Assembly: GCA_036512155.1 (NCBI GenBank)
Contig: DATCBD010000059.1
Location: 1-64,000, forward strand
Reading direction: 5' to 3'
DNA length: 64,000 bases
Source of the DNA: Palsa-739 sp036512155
GTDB lineage: Bacteria > Actinomycetota > Thermoleophilia > Gaiellales > Gaiellaceae
The notes beneath the pieces were generated by a model that was not told where the DNA came from, did not search any database, and saw only the letters and a program-made list of their open reading frames with translations. Below are positions 35,488 to 43,835 of this stretch, one piece after another; positions within the stretch are counted from its first letter, which is position 1, and each line of letters begins with the position of its first letter. A program made the position numbers and the translations under genes.

Positions 35488-35883
35488 ATGCTGGTCGAAA
35501 TGGCCGGACGTTTCCCGACGCCCGACCTGCTGCACGAAGCGCTGCTCGGCGAGGCAGCCGAGAGCGCGTTCTTCGCCATCACGGTCTACGACGACGACGG
35601 TCGCATGGTCGCCGTCAACCGGCGCGCGGCCGAGCTCCTCGGGCACAGCCGTGAGGAACTGCTGGCCTACGACGTCGGCGCCTTCACCGAGGGCGGCTTC
35701 GACCGGACGCGGCTCTTCAGCCAGGACATGCGCGAAGGCGTCCGCCTCGTACAGCGGAAGGACGGCTCCCGCGTTCCCACCGCCTTCGTCGTCGCCCCGG
35801 CCACGCTGGCGGGCCTGCCGTACTTCGTCGCCGTCTGGTGGCAGCTCGCCGAGGACGATCCTCGGGCTGCAACGGCCCCCTAA
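35488..35883 (+). CDS. PAS-domain protein
   Basis: A 131-residue protein that is a single PAS fold: ESAFFAITVYDDDGRMVAVNRRAAELLGHSREELLAYDVGAF, then RLVQRKDGSRVPTAFVVAP and a closing strand pair. No kinase, GGDEF or other output is attached, so it must signal through a partner or bind a small ligand. ATG 35500 (MAGRFP) is an alternative start. Divergent from the small exported-protein locus. Confidence 0.85.
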   Translation: MLVEMAGRFPTPDLLHEALLGEAAESAFFAITVYDDDGRMVAVNRRAAELLGHSREELLAYDVGAFTEGGFDRTRLFSQDMREGVRLVQRKDGSRVPTAFVVAPATLAGLPYFVAVWWQLAEDDPRAATAP

Positions 35884-35897
35884 GCATCTTCAACCCC

Positions 35898-35950
35898 TTA
35901 TCCACGCTGTTTCCACACTGCCCTAGCGCTTTTCCACAGCGTTGGCCACA
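35898..35950 (+). promoter_or_regulatory. Cluster of four DnaA-box-like 9-mers
   Basis: TTATCCACG (35898), GTTTCCACA (35909), TTTTCCACA (35930) and TTGGCCACA (35942) lie in the same orientation at spacings of 11, 21 and 12 bp, close to whole helical turns. Each differs by one or two bases from the TT(A/G)TCCACA consensus. They fill the gap between the PAS gene and the rodZ-like gene. DnaA binding and regulation is inference; there is no dnaA or dnaN here to suggest oriC. Confidence 0.45.
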
Positions 35951-35961
35951 ATTCACACAAC

Positions 35962-36705
35962 GTGTTCCAGATCGGCGACAGCCTCCGGGAAGCCCGGATG
36001 CGGCGCGGCTTCAGCCCGGCCGACGTCCACAAGGCGATTCGCATCCGCGAGCGGTACCTCACCGCGCTCGAAGAGGAGCGTTGGGACATGCTCCCCGGCG
36101 AGGCGTACACGAAGGGCTTCCTGCGCACGTACTCGGAGCACCTCGGCCTCAACGGCCAGCTCTACATCGACGAGTACAACGCGCGCATCGCCCGCCATGA
36201 CGAGGAGGCGCCGCCGTTCGTGCCGCACACGTCCGTGGACAGCCGCCACCTCCAGCGCGGCGTGCTCGTCACGCTCGCCGCCATTCTCGTCGTCGGCGCC
36301 GCCGTCGCCGGGCTCGCCGCCTGGCGGCTCGCCGGATCGTCGGCGCCGCCGCGGGCTCAGTCGCCGTCGGGCGCCGGAAGCGTCGCCGCCGCCGCGCCGC
36401 CGCCGAAGACGACCCCCGCCGTGACGGTGCCGGCCGTCTCGACGGCGCCCGTGTTCACGAGCATCAGCGCCGCACGCGGCCGCTGCTGGCTGCTCGTCCG
36501 CGCCGGCGGCCCGAACGGGAAGCTGCTCTTCGAAGGCGTCCTCGAGCAGGGCCAGGCGAAGCGGTTCCAGGTGCAGTCGCGCCTGTGGGTGCGGATGGGC
36601 CGCCCGTCAGCGCTCGACATCACGCTCGCCGGGAAGCTCGTGAACGGGCTCCCGAGCTCGCCCTCGAACGTGCTGCTCTCACGCTCCGGCGCGATTTCCG
36701 CTTAG
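35962..36705 (+). CDS. rodZ: RodZ-like cytoskeleton-linked membrane protein
   Basis: A 247-residue bitopic protein. An N-terminal HTH_25 domain (about 1-70: GDSLREARMRRGFSPADVHKAIRIRERYL, then GEAYTKGFLRTYSEHLGL) is followed by a basic stretch, one membrane helix (about 96-116), a Pro/Ala/Thr linker and a C-terminal beta-rich DUF4115 domain. In rods RodZ links MreB to the wall-synthesis machine; the mre operon is 13 kb away. GTG start. It ends convergently with rsfS, stops overlapping by 4 bp. Confidence 0.85.
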   Translation: MFQIGDSLREARMRRGFSPADVHKAIRIRERYLTALEEERWDMLPGEAYTKGFLRTYSEHLGLNGQLYIDEYNARIARHDEEAPPFVPHTSVDSRHLQRGVLVTLAAILVVGAAVAGLAAWRLAGSSAPPRAQSPSGAGSVAAAAPPPKTTPAVTVPAVSTAPVFTSISAARGRCWLLVRAGGPNGKLLFEGVLEQGQAKRFQVQSRLWVRMGRPSALDITLAGKLVNGLPSSPSNVLLSRSGAISA

Positions 36706-37067
36706 GCGGTCGCGGCAGCGTCGAGCTCGATCGCGGGCACGTCGCCCCACAGATCCTCGAGCTTGTAATACGCGCGCGCCTCCGGCGTGAAGACGTGGAG
36801 GACGACGTCGAGGTAGTCGGCGAGGATCCACGTTCCCTCCTGCACGCCGTCCACGCTGCGCGGGAGGAGATCCGCTTCGCTCTTCATGCGGCCGTGTACC
36901 TCGTCCCAGATCGCGGCGGTCTGGCGCGCGTTGCGGCCCGTGCAGATGACGAAGAAGTCGGTGAACGTGCAGACGGGCCGCATGTCGAGGATGACCACGT
37001 CCTCCGCCAGCTTCTCCTGGGCGAGAGCGGCGATGCGGCGTGCGTGTTCGAGCGGCGTCAACTGCAT
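36702..37067 (-). CDS. rsfS: Ribosomal silencing factor RsfS
   Basis: A 121-residue protein that binds ribosomal protein uL14 and blocks subunit joining in starvation. The family core is clear: EDVVILDMRPVCTFTDFFVICTG, RQTAAIWDEV, SVDGVQEGTWILADYLDVVLHVF and RAYYKLEDLWGD. It follows nadD by 25 bp on the same strand, the standard bacterial order obgE-nadD-rsfS. Confidence 0.95.
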   Translation of the reverse strand: MQLTPLEHARRIAALAQEKLAEDVVILDMRPVCTFTDFFVICTGRNARQTAAIWDEVHGRMKSEADLLPRSVDGVQEGTWILADYLDVVLHVFTPEARAYYKLEDLWGDVPAIELDAAATA

Positions 37068-37092
37068 TCAGTCTATCCAGGCCTTGCGGACG

Positions 37093-37650
37093 TCAATCGC
37101 CGGCGTAGAGCCCGCGCTCGAGGATGAGCCGCTCAACGGCGACGGGAACCAGGCCGTCGAGGGGCTCGCCGAGCGCAGCGCGCGCCCGGATCTCGCTCGA
37201 GGCGGCCGGATTCGGCTCGATGTCGAAGAAGACCACCCGGTCGGGGCGCTCGAGCGACCGGAGGACGATGTCCAGGAGGCCCTGGTCGAAGCCGGGCCGC
37301 GTGGCCACGCCGAGGCGCGTCAGCTCGAGCACCGCCTCCGGCTCCTTCCACGTGAGGAAGTCGACGAACTGGTCGGCGCCGACGACGAAGACGGGATCGT
37401 CGAACTGCTCGCCACGGAGGAGATCGATCGTGCGCGGATACGGGTCCAGCCTCACGTCGTCGTCCGGGAACGCCGCCTGCGCGAGCTCGAGACGAACCTC
37501 AGCCGGCAGCTCGACGTCCTTGTGCCCCGGCCGCTCTGCGACGAGCACGGTCAAGCGCGGCACGTCGAAGCGCTCCTTCGCGGCCTGCGCCAGTGCAACG
37601 TGCCCGTCGTGGGGAGGGTCGAACGCGCCGCCGAACAGGACTACTGCCAT
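37093..37650 (-). CDS. nadD: Nicotinate-nucleotide adenylyltransferase
   Basis: A 185-residue enzyme that adenylylates nicotinate mononucleotide in NAD synthesis. The nucleotidyltransferase motif GGAFDPPHDGHV is at the N-terminus and the SSEIRARAALGEPLDGLVP motif near the end (ISSTxxR-type). VFVVGADQFVDFLTWKEP is the NadD-specific middle. Its start overlaps the last 10 bases of obgE. Confidence 0.96.
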   Translation of the reverse strand: MAVVLFGGAFDPPHDGHVALAQAAKERFDVPRLTVLVAERPGHKDVELPAEVRLELAQAAFPDDDVRLDPYPRTIDLLRGEQFDDPVFVVGADQFVDFLTWKEPEAVLELTRLGVATRPGFDQGLLDIVLRSLERPDRVVFFDIEPNPAASSEIRARAALGEPLDGLVPVAVERLILERGLYAGD

Positions 37651-38834
37651 TCCATCGTCTCCTCGCCCATCTCCACCTGATCGCCCTCGCGCGCGCCGGC
37701 CGCCTTCAGGATCGCCTCCAGCTCCGCCGCATCGGGCGGGCGGCCGGTGACGCGGAACCCGCCATCCGTCCGGAAGACTCGGTAGGAGCGCCGCGCCGGC
37801 TGTGGTCGGTAGACGAGGTAGTCGACGAGCTCGGCGGCCTCCGTCGCCGGCGTAACCGGGGCGCGTAGCGCAGGGACGAGCTCGAAGAGCGTGCGCTTCA
37901 GCTCGTCGATCCCGGCGCCGGTCGCCGCCGACACGCGGAGAACGCGGACGATGCGCTCGTCCTCGATGTCGAAGGCCGGCAGCTCCGGCCGCAAGTCGAT
38001 CTTGTTCAGGACGACGACTTGCGGACGCGTGTCGAGCCCGGCGCCGTACGCGGCGAGCTCCGAGTCGATCGTGTGCCAGCGCTCGTCCGCGTCATCCTCG
38101 GACGAGTCGATCACGTGCAGCAAGAGTCGCGCACGCTCGAGATGCGCGAGGAACTCGTGACCGAGGCCGATTCCTTCGCTCGCGCCCTCGATCAAGCCCG
38201 GGACGTCCGCAACGGTGAGCTGGCTCCCATCCATCTCCACCGTGCCGAGGACCGGCGCGAGCGTCGTGAACGGGTAGTCGGCGATCTTCGGGCGCGCGTT
38301 CGAGATGCGCGCGAGCAGCGAGGACTTGCCGGCGTTCGGGAGGCCGACGAGCGCGGCGTCGGCGAGCAGCTTCAACCGCAGCTCGATCTCGCCCTCCTCG
38401 CCCGGAAGCCCAACCTCGGCGAAGCGCGGCGTCTGGCGCGTCGCCCCGGCGAAGTGCTTGTTGCCGCGGCCGCCCGTTCCGCCCTTCGCGACGACGACCC
38501 GCGCGTTGGCGTGCGCGAGATCGGCGACAAGCCGGCCGTCGCCGTCGAACACCTGCGTGCCCACCGGCACGTTCAGCACCGCGTCCTCACCGTCGGCTCC
38601 GTGCGACAGGCGCCCGCCGCCGCCGCCGCCGCGACCGGCGCGCAGCTTCTGGTTCGGGCGCACACCGGACAGGTCGCGCCGGCGCGGATCCGCGATCAGC
38701 ACGACGTCGCCGCCGGCGCCGCCGTCACCGCCGTCTGGTCCGCCCTTCGGCACGTACTTCTCGCGCCGGAAGTGGATCGACCCGTCGCCGCCGCGGCCGC
38801 CGAAAACGTCGATGCGCGCTTTGTCGTGAAACAT
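37641..38834 (-). CDS. obgE: Obg GTPase
   Basis: A 397-residue ribosome-associated GTPase. The glycine-rich Obg fold covers about residues 1-155 (GGRGGDGSIHFRREKYVPKG, GGDGGAGGDV). The G domain has GLPNAGKSSL (G1), TTLAPVLG (G2), DVPGL (G3) and NKIDL (G4). A C-terminal OCT domain (about 325-397) completes the actinobacterial type. It acts in 50S assembly and growth control. ATG 38834 is the family-standard MFHDKARI start. First gene of obgE-nadD-rsfS, separated from rpmA by a 195-bp gap with the compound-palindrome repeat. Confidence 0.97.
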   Translation of the reverse strand: MFHDKARIDVFGGRGGDGSIHFRREKYVPKGGPDGGDGGAGGDVVLIADPRRRDLSGVRPNQKLRAGRGGGGGGRLSHGADGEDAVLNVPVGTQVFDGDGRLVADLAHANARVVVAKGGTGGRGNKHFAGATRQTPRFAEVGLPGEEGEIELRLKLLADAALVGLPNAGKSSLLARISNARPKIADYPFTTLAPVLGTVEMDGSQLTVADVPGLIEGASEGIGLGHEFLAHLERARLLLHVIDSSEDDADERWHTIDSELAAYGAGLDTRPQVVVLNKIDLRPELPAFDIEDERIVRVLRVSAATGAGIDELKRTLFELVPALRAPVTPATEAAELVDYLVYRPQPARRSYRVFRTDGGFRVTGRPPDAAELEAILKAAGAREGDQVEMGEETMEWQ

Positions 38835-38960
38835 CGCACTCAACGGTACGACAAAGGGCCGGACCGAACGCGAAGCGTACGAGCCGGCCGCGCCAGCGCG
38901 CGGGGATGGCGAAGCCACCACCGTGCGCGCGGAACCAAGCCGTCGCCGACACTCATAAGC

Positions 38961-39036
38961 GGACGCGGGCTCCGCCCGCATCCGCTCCCGCGAAGCGGGA
39001 ACCTCAGCCAGTGAAAGTGCGGAGCACTTTTACTGG
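38961..39036. repeat. Compound-palindrome intergenic repeat, copy 2
   Basis: Same order of hairpins as at 23189-23266: GCGGGC-TCC-GCCCGC, CCCGC-GAA-GCGGG and GTGAAAGTGC-GGA-GCACTTTTAC. The blocks GGACGCGGGCT, CCGCTCCCGCGAAGCGGGAA and AAAGTGCGNAGCACTTT are shared. It lies directly after the rpmA stop, so it may also end or process the ribosomal-protein transcript ahead of obgE. Confidence 0.7.
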
Positions 39037-39275
39037 ACCGAGATGAAGCGGCGTTCGCCGCTCGTGCGGAAGGCGACCTTGCCTTCGCGCGTCGCAAAGA
39101 TCGTGTCGTCCTTGCCGATGCCCGTGCCGGGGCCGGGGCGGAAGCGCGTACCGCGCTGGCGGACGAGGATCATCCCCGCGGTCACGTCCTGGCCGGCGAA
39201 GAGCTTGACGCCGAGCATCTGCGGATTCGAGTCACGGCCGTTCCGCGACGAGCCCAGACCTTTCTTATGTGCCAT
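39030..39275 (-). CDS. rpmA: 50S ribosomal protein L27 (bL27)
   Basis: An 81-residue protein with the diagnostic N-terminus MAHKKGLGSSRNGRDS and the core GMILVRQRGTRFRPG, then GKDDTIFA. No cleavable N-terminal extension of the Firmicutes type. It begins one base after the rplU stop, the usual rplU-rpmA order. Confidence 0.97.
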   Translation of the reverse strand: MAHKKGLGSSRNGRDSNPQMLGVKLFAGQDVTAGMILVRQRGTRFRPGPGTGIGKDDTIFATREGKVAFRTSGERRFISVQ

Positions 39276-39878
39276 CTAGTGCTCCTCCTTCGCGGCGAGC
39301 GCAGACTCGAGCGTCGCGATCGCGCCCTTGCGGTTCGCGTTCGCCTTCTCGTACTCGAGCGCAGCCTCGATGTTCGGCCGCCGCCAGGTCGAGGCGTGCT
39401 CCTTGATCTCCGCGATCGACATGTCCTCGTAGCCCTTCGGCGGATGCACGGTGCGCGCTGGCGCAGCTGCCGGGGCCGCGGCCTTCGGCGCAGCCGCCTT
39501 CGGGGCAGCCGCCGCCTTCGGCGCGGTTGCCGCCGCCTTGGGTTCTGCTGCGCTACGCGCCTTCGTTACGGGCGCCTTCGTCGCGCCGATGGCCTCGATC
39601 TCGATCCGGGTCAGCCGGCTGCGGTACCCGTTGTGGCGGCGGTACCCGGTCCGCTTCTTGTACTTGCCGATCCGGATCTTCTCGCCGAGCACATGGCCCA
39701 CGACGCGTGCGGTGACCGTCGTCGTCGGCGAGAGGTCGGTCTTGCCTTCGCCGCCCACGAGCAGGACGCGGGGCTTGAACGTCTTCCCCTCGTCCTCCTT
39801 CAGGCGATCGACAAGCAGCCGCTCGCCCGGACGAACGCGGTACTGCTTGCCGCCGAGTGTGATGATCGCGTAGCTCAT
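39276..39878 (-). CDS. rplU: 50S ribosomal protein L21 (bL21) with long C-terminal extension
   Basis: Residues 1-102 are a standard L21 (YAIITLGGKQYRVRPG, then KIRIGKYKKRTGYRRHNGYR). The protein continues to 200 residues, nearly double the usual length. An Ala/Lys/Pro-rich linker (about 103-142) leads to a charged helical domain of about 55 residues (YEDMSIAEIKEHASTW, then ALEYEKANANRKGAIATLE). Similar extensions occur on some actinobacterial L21 proteins; the role is unknown, perhaps a surface tether on the ribosome. It lies between rne and rpmA. Confidence 0.95.
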   Translation of the reverse strand: MSYAIITLGGKQYRVRPGERLLVDRLKEDEGKTFKPRVLLVGGEGKTDLSPTTTVTARVVGHVLGEKIRIGKYKKRTGYRRHNGYRSRLTRIEIEAIGATKAPVTKARSAAEPKAAATAPKAAAAPKAAAPKAAAPAAAPARTVHPPKGYEDMSIAEIKEHASTWRRPNIEAALEYEKANANRKGAIATLESALAAKEEH

Positions 39879-39895
39879 TGCTTTAGGCGCTGAAA

Positions 39896-39914
39896 CGCGG
39901 GCCAGAGGCCCGCG
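39896..39914 (-). terminator. Hairpin between rne and rplU
   Basis: On the minus strand CGCGGGCC-TCT-GGCCCGCG is followed by TTTCAG, 21 bp after the rne stop and 17 bp before the rplU start. It may terminate rne transcription, attenuate rplU-rpmA, or serve as an RNase E-sensitive leader. Confidence 0.5.
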
Positions 39915-39935
39915 AAGGCCGCAGTGTAGCGAAAT

Positions 39936-42665
39936 TCAGCCGTCAATCTCGTCGCCCCATTCGGACATGGGAACGTAGCCCCACGCCTCCTCCTGGGTGG
40001 CCGTGACCTCCGCCGCCGGCTCCGGCTGGAGCACCGGTTCGTGCGCCTCCGGCGCGATTTCGGGCTCCGTCGCAGGCTCCGGCTCGGAGCCGTTCTCGGA
40101 GACCGCGGCGGTTGCGCCGGCCGGCTTCTTGCGCCGGTTCTTGCCTCCGCGCGAGCCGCGCCGTGTCTTCTTCTTCCTCGGCTCGGCGCCGTTCTCGGAC
40201 GGAGCCTCGCGTGCCTCGGGCGTTTCTGGTGTTTCTGGCGCCTCGGTGTCGGAGACCGGCTCCGCCTCGGCAGCGGCCGGCTGTGGTTCCTCGGCCGCCG
40301 TCGGCGCGCCGAGCTCGTCGGGCGGGAGGTGGATCGTGGTCGGCTTCTTGCGGTTGCGGCCGCCGCGCGAGCCGCGCCGCGTCTTCTTCTTCGCGGCTGT
40401 CGCCGGCGTGTCCGAGGCGACCTCGTCGTCCTCGTCGTCCTCCACCTCGACGTCTTCAACGTCTTCGGCGTCGTCGGCGTCGTCGGCCTCGTCGTTCTCG
40501 AGCTCCTCGGTCTCCGTGTCGGACTCGGGCGCACCCGCCTCCGCGTCCTTGCGAACCGGGGGCTTGCGCGTCGGCTTCTCCGCCTCCGCCTCGGCGGTGA
40601 GCGGCTCGACCACCTTCGCGCGCCGCGTCAGTGACGCGTACGCGGTTCCGTCGAGCACGCGCTCGACGCGCACCTTCACGCGCTTGCCGACGAGCTGCGC
40701 CGCGTCGCCGACGCAGACGTCGATTCCGTCCAGCTTCCCGACGGCGGCCGTCGCGTCGTGCCGGTCGACCTCGACCAGCTCGATCTGGAGCTCTGCGCCC
40801 TCCGCCACCGGAGAGGGCGGCGTCAGGTCGGCGAGCTTGCCCTCGGCAAGGACGACGAAGTGGTCGAGGTGCATGTCGGGCTTGCCCTCGAGGAAGAAGC
40901 GCCGCTTCGTCAGCGCCTCGAGCTCGATCAGCCGTCGCGCACCCGGTCCGACGAGCGCACTCGCGATCGGCGCGGCGAGCTCGACCTTGAACGCCTGCGA
41001 GCGCGAGCCCGCCGTCAGCGCACGGAGGCGCCGCTCGACGTCGATCGCCGCAGAGGCCTCGGAGAGCACGATGCCGTCGCCGCCGCACGTCGGGCACTTG
41101 CGCGTCATGACTTCGCGCGGTCCTTCCGTCACGTTCTGCCGCGTCATCTCGACGAGGCCGAGCGGTGAGATCTCGACGACGTACGTCTTCGTCCGGTCAC
41201 GCTCGAGCTCTTCGCGCAGGGCGTCCTCGACCGTCTTCCGGTTCTTCGGGTTCGCCATGTCGATGAAGTCGATGACGATGATCCCGCCGACGTCACGCAG
41301 ACGCAGCTGGCGGACGACTTCCTTCACCGCTTCGAGGTTGTTCTTCGTGATCGTGTCCTCGAGCCGGCCGCCGGCGCTCTTGCCGCGCGAGCCGACGAAG
41401 CGGCCGGTGTTCACGTCGATGACGGTGAACGCCTCCGCGTAGTCGAAGATGAGGTAACCGCCGGAGGGAAGGTCGACGCGGCGATTCAGCGTCGACCTGA
41501 TCTCGGCGTCGACGCCGAACGCTTCCATCAGCGGCGTCTTCTCCTTGTACCGGATGACGCGCTCGACCATGTGCGGCGACGTCTTCTTCAGGTATCCGGT
41601 GATGCGCTTGTACGCCTGGTCGTTGTCGACGAGCGCGCGCTCGAAGTCGCCGGTGAACAGGTCGCGCGTGACGCGCAGCGGCAGCTCCGCCTCCTGGTAG
41701 ATGAGCTCCGGCGCCTTGGCGGTCTTCGCCTGCGCCTGGATCGACTTCCAGAGCCGCTGCAGGAAGACGAGGTCGCGCTCGATGTCCTCCTCGGATGCGC
41801 CCTCGGCCGCGGTGCGGACGATGACGCCGCCTTCCTTGACGTTCAGCTTCTTGAGGATGTCCTTCAGGCGTCCGCGCTCGTCGTCGTCGAGCCGGCGAGA
41901 CACGCCGAGCCCCTCGCCTTGCGGGACGAAAACGACAAACCGGCCGGGAAGCGAGATCTGCGTCGTCAGGCGGGCGCCCTTCGTCTTCATCGGGTCCTTC
42001 ACCGCCTGGACGAGAATCGTCTGGCCGCGGCTGATCAGGTCCTGGATGCGGCGGCCGTGGCCGCGCTCGAGCTCCGGGCCGACGATCTCGTCGACGTACA
42101 GGAAGCCGTTCTTCTCCAGGCCGATCTCGACGAACGCCGCCTCCATTCCGGGGAGGACGTTGTCGACCGTGCCGAGGTAGATGTTCCCCGCGATCGAGCG
42201 CCGCTCCGGACGCTCGAGATAGACCTCGGCGACGCGGTCGTCCTCGAGGACGGCGACGCGCTGTTCGCCGACGTCGACCGAGACGATCAACTCGCGCTTT
42301 GCAGCCGGCAGCGGCGCACGGCGGGGCGCCTGGCGGCGGCGGCTGCTGCCGCTCTCCTGGCGGCGCCGCTCCTGGCGCTGCGACATCTGCGGCTGCTTGC
42401 GCTCCGGCTGTTTCCGGTCGCCGCTCCGCGGCCTCGGTTCGGGCTTCGCTTCGCTCGGCTTGTCGCCCGCGGTCGCAGTCCCAGGCTTCTTGCGCCCGCG
42501 TCCTCCGCGGCTACCGCGGCGGCGCTTGGGCTTGGTGGGATCGGTTGTACCGGCCGCCGGCTCGGCGGCCGATTCGATTACTTCAGGCTCGCGAGGAGCC
42601 TCGGGTGCGGCCGGCTGAGCGGCCGCTGTGTCGGATTCGTTCTTCCGTCGTCGGAACCAGGGCAA
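39936..42665 (-). CDS. rne: Ribonuclease E/G
   Basis: A 909-residue endoribonuclease that starts mRNA decay and matures stable RNA. A basic low-complexity N-terminus (about 1-125, with RRGSRGGRGRKKP) precedes the S1 domain (about 140-230). The catalytic core follows, with metal-binding Asp residues in FTVIDVNTGRF and IVIDFIDM, then the Zn-link CPTC. The C-terminal half is acidic and disordered, with two more RRGSRGGxNRKKP blocks. It thus has disordered tails at both ends, as in actinobacterial enzymes. TTG start behind GAAGGAG. It heads the rne-rplU-rpmA order. Confidence 0.96.
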   Translation of the reverse strand: MPWFRRRKNESDTAAAQPAAPEAPREPEVIESAAEPAAGTTDPTKPKRRRGSRGGRGRKKPGTATAGDKPSEAKPEPRPRSGDRKQPERKQPQMSQRQERRRQESGSSRRRQAPRRAPLPAAKRELIVSVDVGEQRVAVLEDDRVAEVYLERPERRSIAGNIYLGTVDNVLPGMEAAFVEIGLEKNGFLYVDEIVGPELERGHGRRIQDLISRGQTILVQAVKDPMKTKGARLTTQISLPGRFVVFVPQGEGLGVSRRLDDDERGRLKDILKKLNVKEGGVIVRTAAEGASEEDIERDLVFLQRLWKSIQAQAKTAKAPELIYQEAELPLRVTRDLFTGDFERALVDNDQAYKRITGYLKKTSPHMVERVIRYKEKTPLMEAFGVDAEIRSTLNRRVDLPSGGYLIFDYAEAFTVIDVNTGRFVGSRGKSAGGRLEDTITKNNLEAVKEVVRQLRLRDVGGIIVIDFIDMANPKNRKTVEDALREELERDRTKTYVVEISPLGLVEMTRQNVTEGPREVMTRKCPTCGGDGIVLSEASAAIDVERRLRALTAGSRSQAFKVELAAPIASALVGPGARRLIELEALTKRRFFLEGKPDMHLDHFVVLAEGKLADLTPPSPVAEGAELQIELVEVDRHDATAAVGKLDGIDVCVGDAAQLVGKRVKVRVERVLDGTAYASLTRRAKVVEPLTAEAEAEKPTRKPPVRKDAEAGAPESDTETEELENDEADDADDAEDVEDVEVEDDEDDEVASDTPATAAKKKTRRGSRGGRNRKKPTTIHLPPDELGAPTAAEEPQPAAAEAEPVSDTEAPETPETPEAREAPSENGAEPRKKKTRRGSRGGKNRRKKPAGATAAVSENGSEPEPATEPEIAPEAHEPVLQPEPAAEVTATQEEAWGYVPMSEWGDEIDG

Positions 42666-42826
42666 GAAAAAACTCCTTCGTTGAAGCGCGCGACAGCGAC
42701 GCCCGAGGTCTCGGGGCGGCGCGCGCGCTGTGGGTCAGGCATGAAAACCATGTGCACCCAGGGTAGCAGGGGCGTCGTCCGACCCCGGACCTACGATCCG
42801 GCAATCACGACCCTGGAGGTTCGACC

Positions 42827-43027
42827 GTGACCAGGTTGCAGAGCACCGAGGCCGAGGAGCTCCTGCTCATCGAGGAGGCGGACGCCTGGTTCGAGTATGG
42901 CGAGGCCATACGGGGCCAGACCGAGGCTCGCTACCTCGAGATCGAGCCCTGGGCCTGGGCCCGCTTGCAGCAGCGCCTCCGGGCGATCAAGGCTCGCAGG
43001 GCGAAGTTGCGCCCCGCCGCCGCCTAG
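42827..43027 (+). CDS. Small hypothetical protein
   Basis: A 66-residue charged helical protein (MTRLQSTEAEELLLIEEADA, FEYGEAIRGQTEARYLEIEP, then an Arg/Ala-rich end). GTG start. No recognised family, no membrane segment. Divergent from rne; its stop overlaps the stop of the DUF697 gene by 4 bp. Codon use fits real coding sequence. Confidence 0.6.
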   Translation: MTRLQSTEAEELLLIEEADAWFEYGEAIRGQTEARYLEIEPWAWARLQQRLRAIKARRAKLRPAAA

Positions 43028-43785
43028 TGGACCAGTTCGAGGCGCCGGATAGCGGCCTCGCCGAGGGTTCGCGTGCCTGCATACGCAATGCCGCCCTTTA
43101 CAGCCCACCCCGCTATCGGGACGACGTCCAGCAGCTCACGGGCGACAGCGCGCAGGCCGAGTCCGGCACCGACAACGGCGAGAATCTCCGGCAGCCGCTC
43201 GCGTGGGTCCAGTTCGAGCCCGTACGCCTGATCGAGGAGCAGCAGCATCCGCACCTGGTTGAGCGCGAGCACGGGCAGATCGGCGCCGGGGACGAACACC
43301 GCCACGCCCACGATCCCGTTCTTCCGCGCGAACGACGCGACGATCCGGTCGCAGACCGCGCCGCGTAGCACCGGCAGCCGTCCGGCGAGCGGCGCCCCGG
43401 CCTCCCCCACCCGCGCGGCGACCGCGACTGCGATCCGGTCGACGGGAAGGCGTTCGCCTGGCCCGACCCGGACGACGTCCGTCGCGAGTACGTACGGCAG
43501 CGGTTCGTCGTCGAACGCGACAGCGACGATCGGCACGCGGGCGCGCCGCGCGGCTCGAAGCGCTCCTTCGTCGTCGGCGGTCGCGATGTGGACGTAGACG
43601 GCTGCTCCTTCGGGCGCGCCGACGCGCACCGCGGACGGATCCCCGCCGCGCGTCAGCTCCCGCTCGAGCGTGCGCGCGATCTCACCGGCGCCGCCGAGCG
43701 CGACCGGCTTCCGGTCCTTGCCGGCCGCCCGCAGCTCCTTCATCAGCTTCCGCAGGGCGCCGATCGAGACCGGCGTTTTCATCAT
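43024..43785 (-). CDS. DUF697-like (YcjF family) protein
   Basis: A 253-residue protein. The N-terminal about 150 residues show a Rossmann-like alternating pattern without a nucleotide motif. The C-terminal part (ALNQVRMLLLLDQAYGLELD, then AVVGAGLGLRAVARELLDVVPIAGWAVKGGIAYAGT) is the amphipathic/hydrophobic DUF697 domain found in YcjF and some GTPase partners. It is probably membrane-associated; function unknown. Placed 50 bp after rodA on the same strand. Confidence 0.75.
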   Translation of the reverse strand: MMKTPVSIGALRKLMKELRAAGKDRKPVALGGAGEIARTLERELTRGGDPSAVRVGAPEGAAVYVHIATADDEGALRAARRARVPIVAVAFDDEPLPYVLATDVVRVGPGERLPVDRIAVAVAARVGEAGAPLAGRLPVLRGAVCDRIVASFARKNGIVGVAVFVPGADLPVLALNQVRMLLLLDQAYGLELDPRERLPEILAVVGAGLGLRAVARELLDVVPIAGWAVKGGIAYAGTRTLGEAAIRRLELVH

Positions 43786-43835
43786 CTGCAAGCTACGGCT
43801 CTAAGTTTCCGGCGAGGCGAGTGACCCGCAGGGCA

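Noticed and set aside
35898..35950. Chromosomal origin oriC
   Set aside because: DnaA-box-like sites are present but there is no dnaA, dnaN, recF, gyrB or AT-rich unwinding region nearby.
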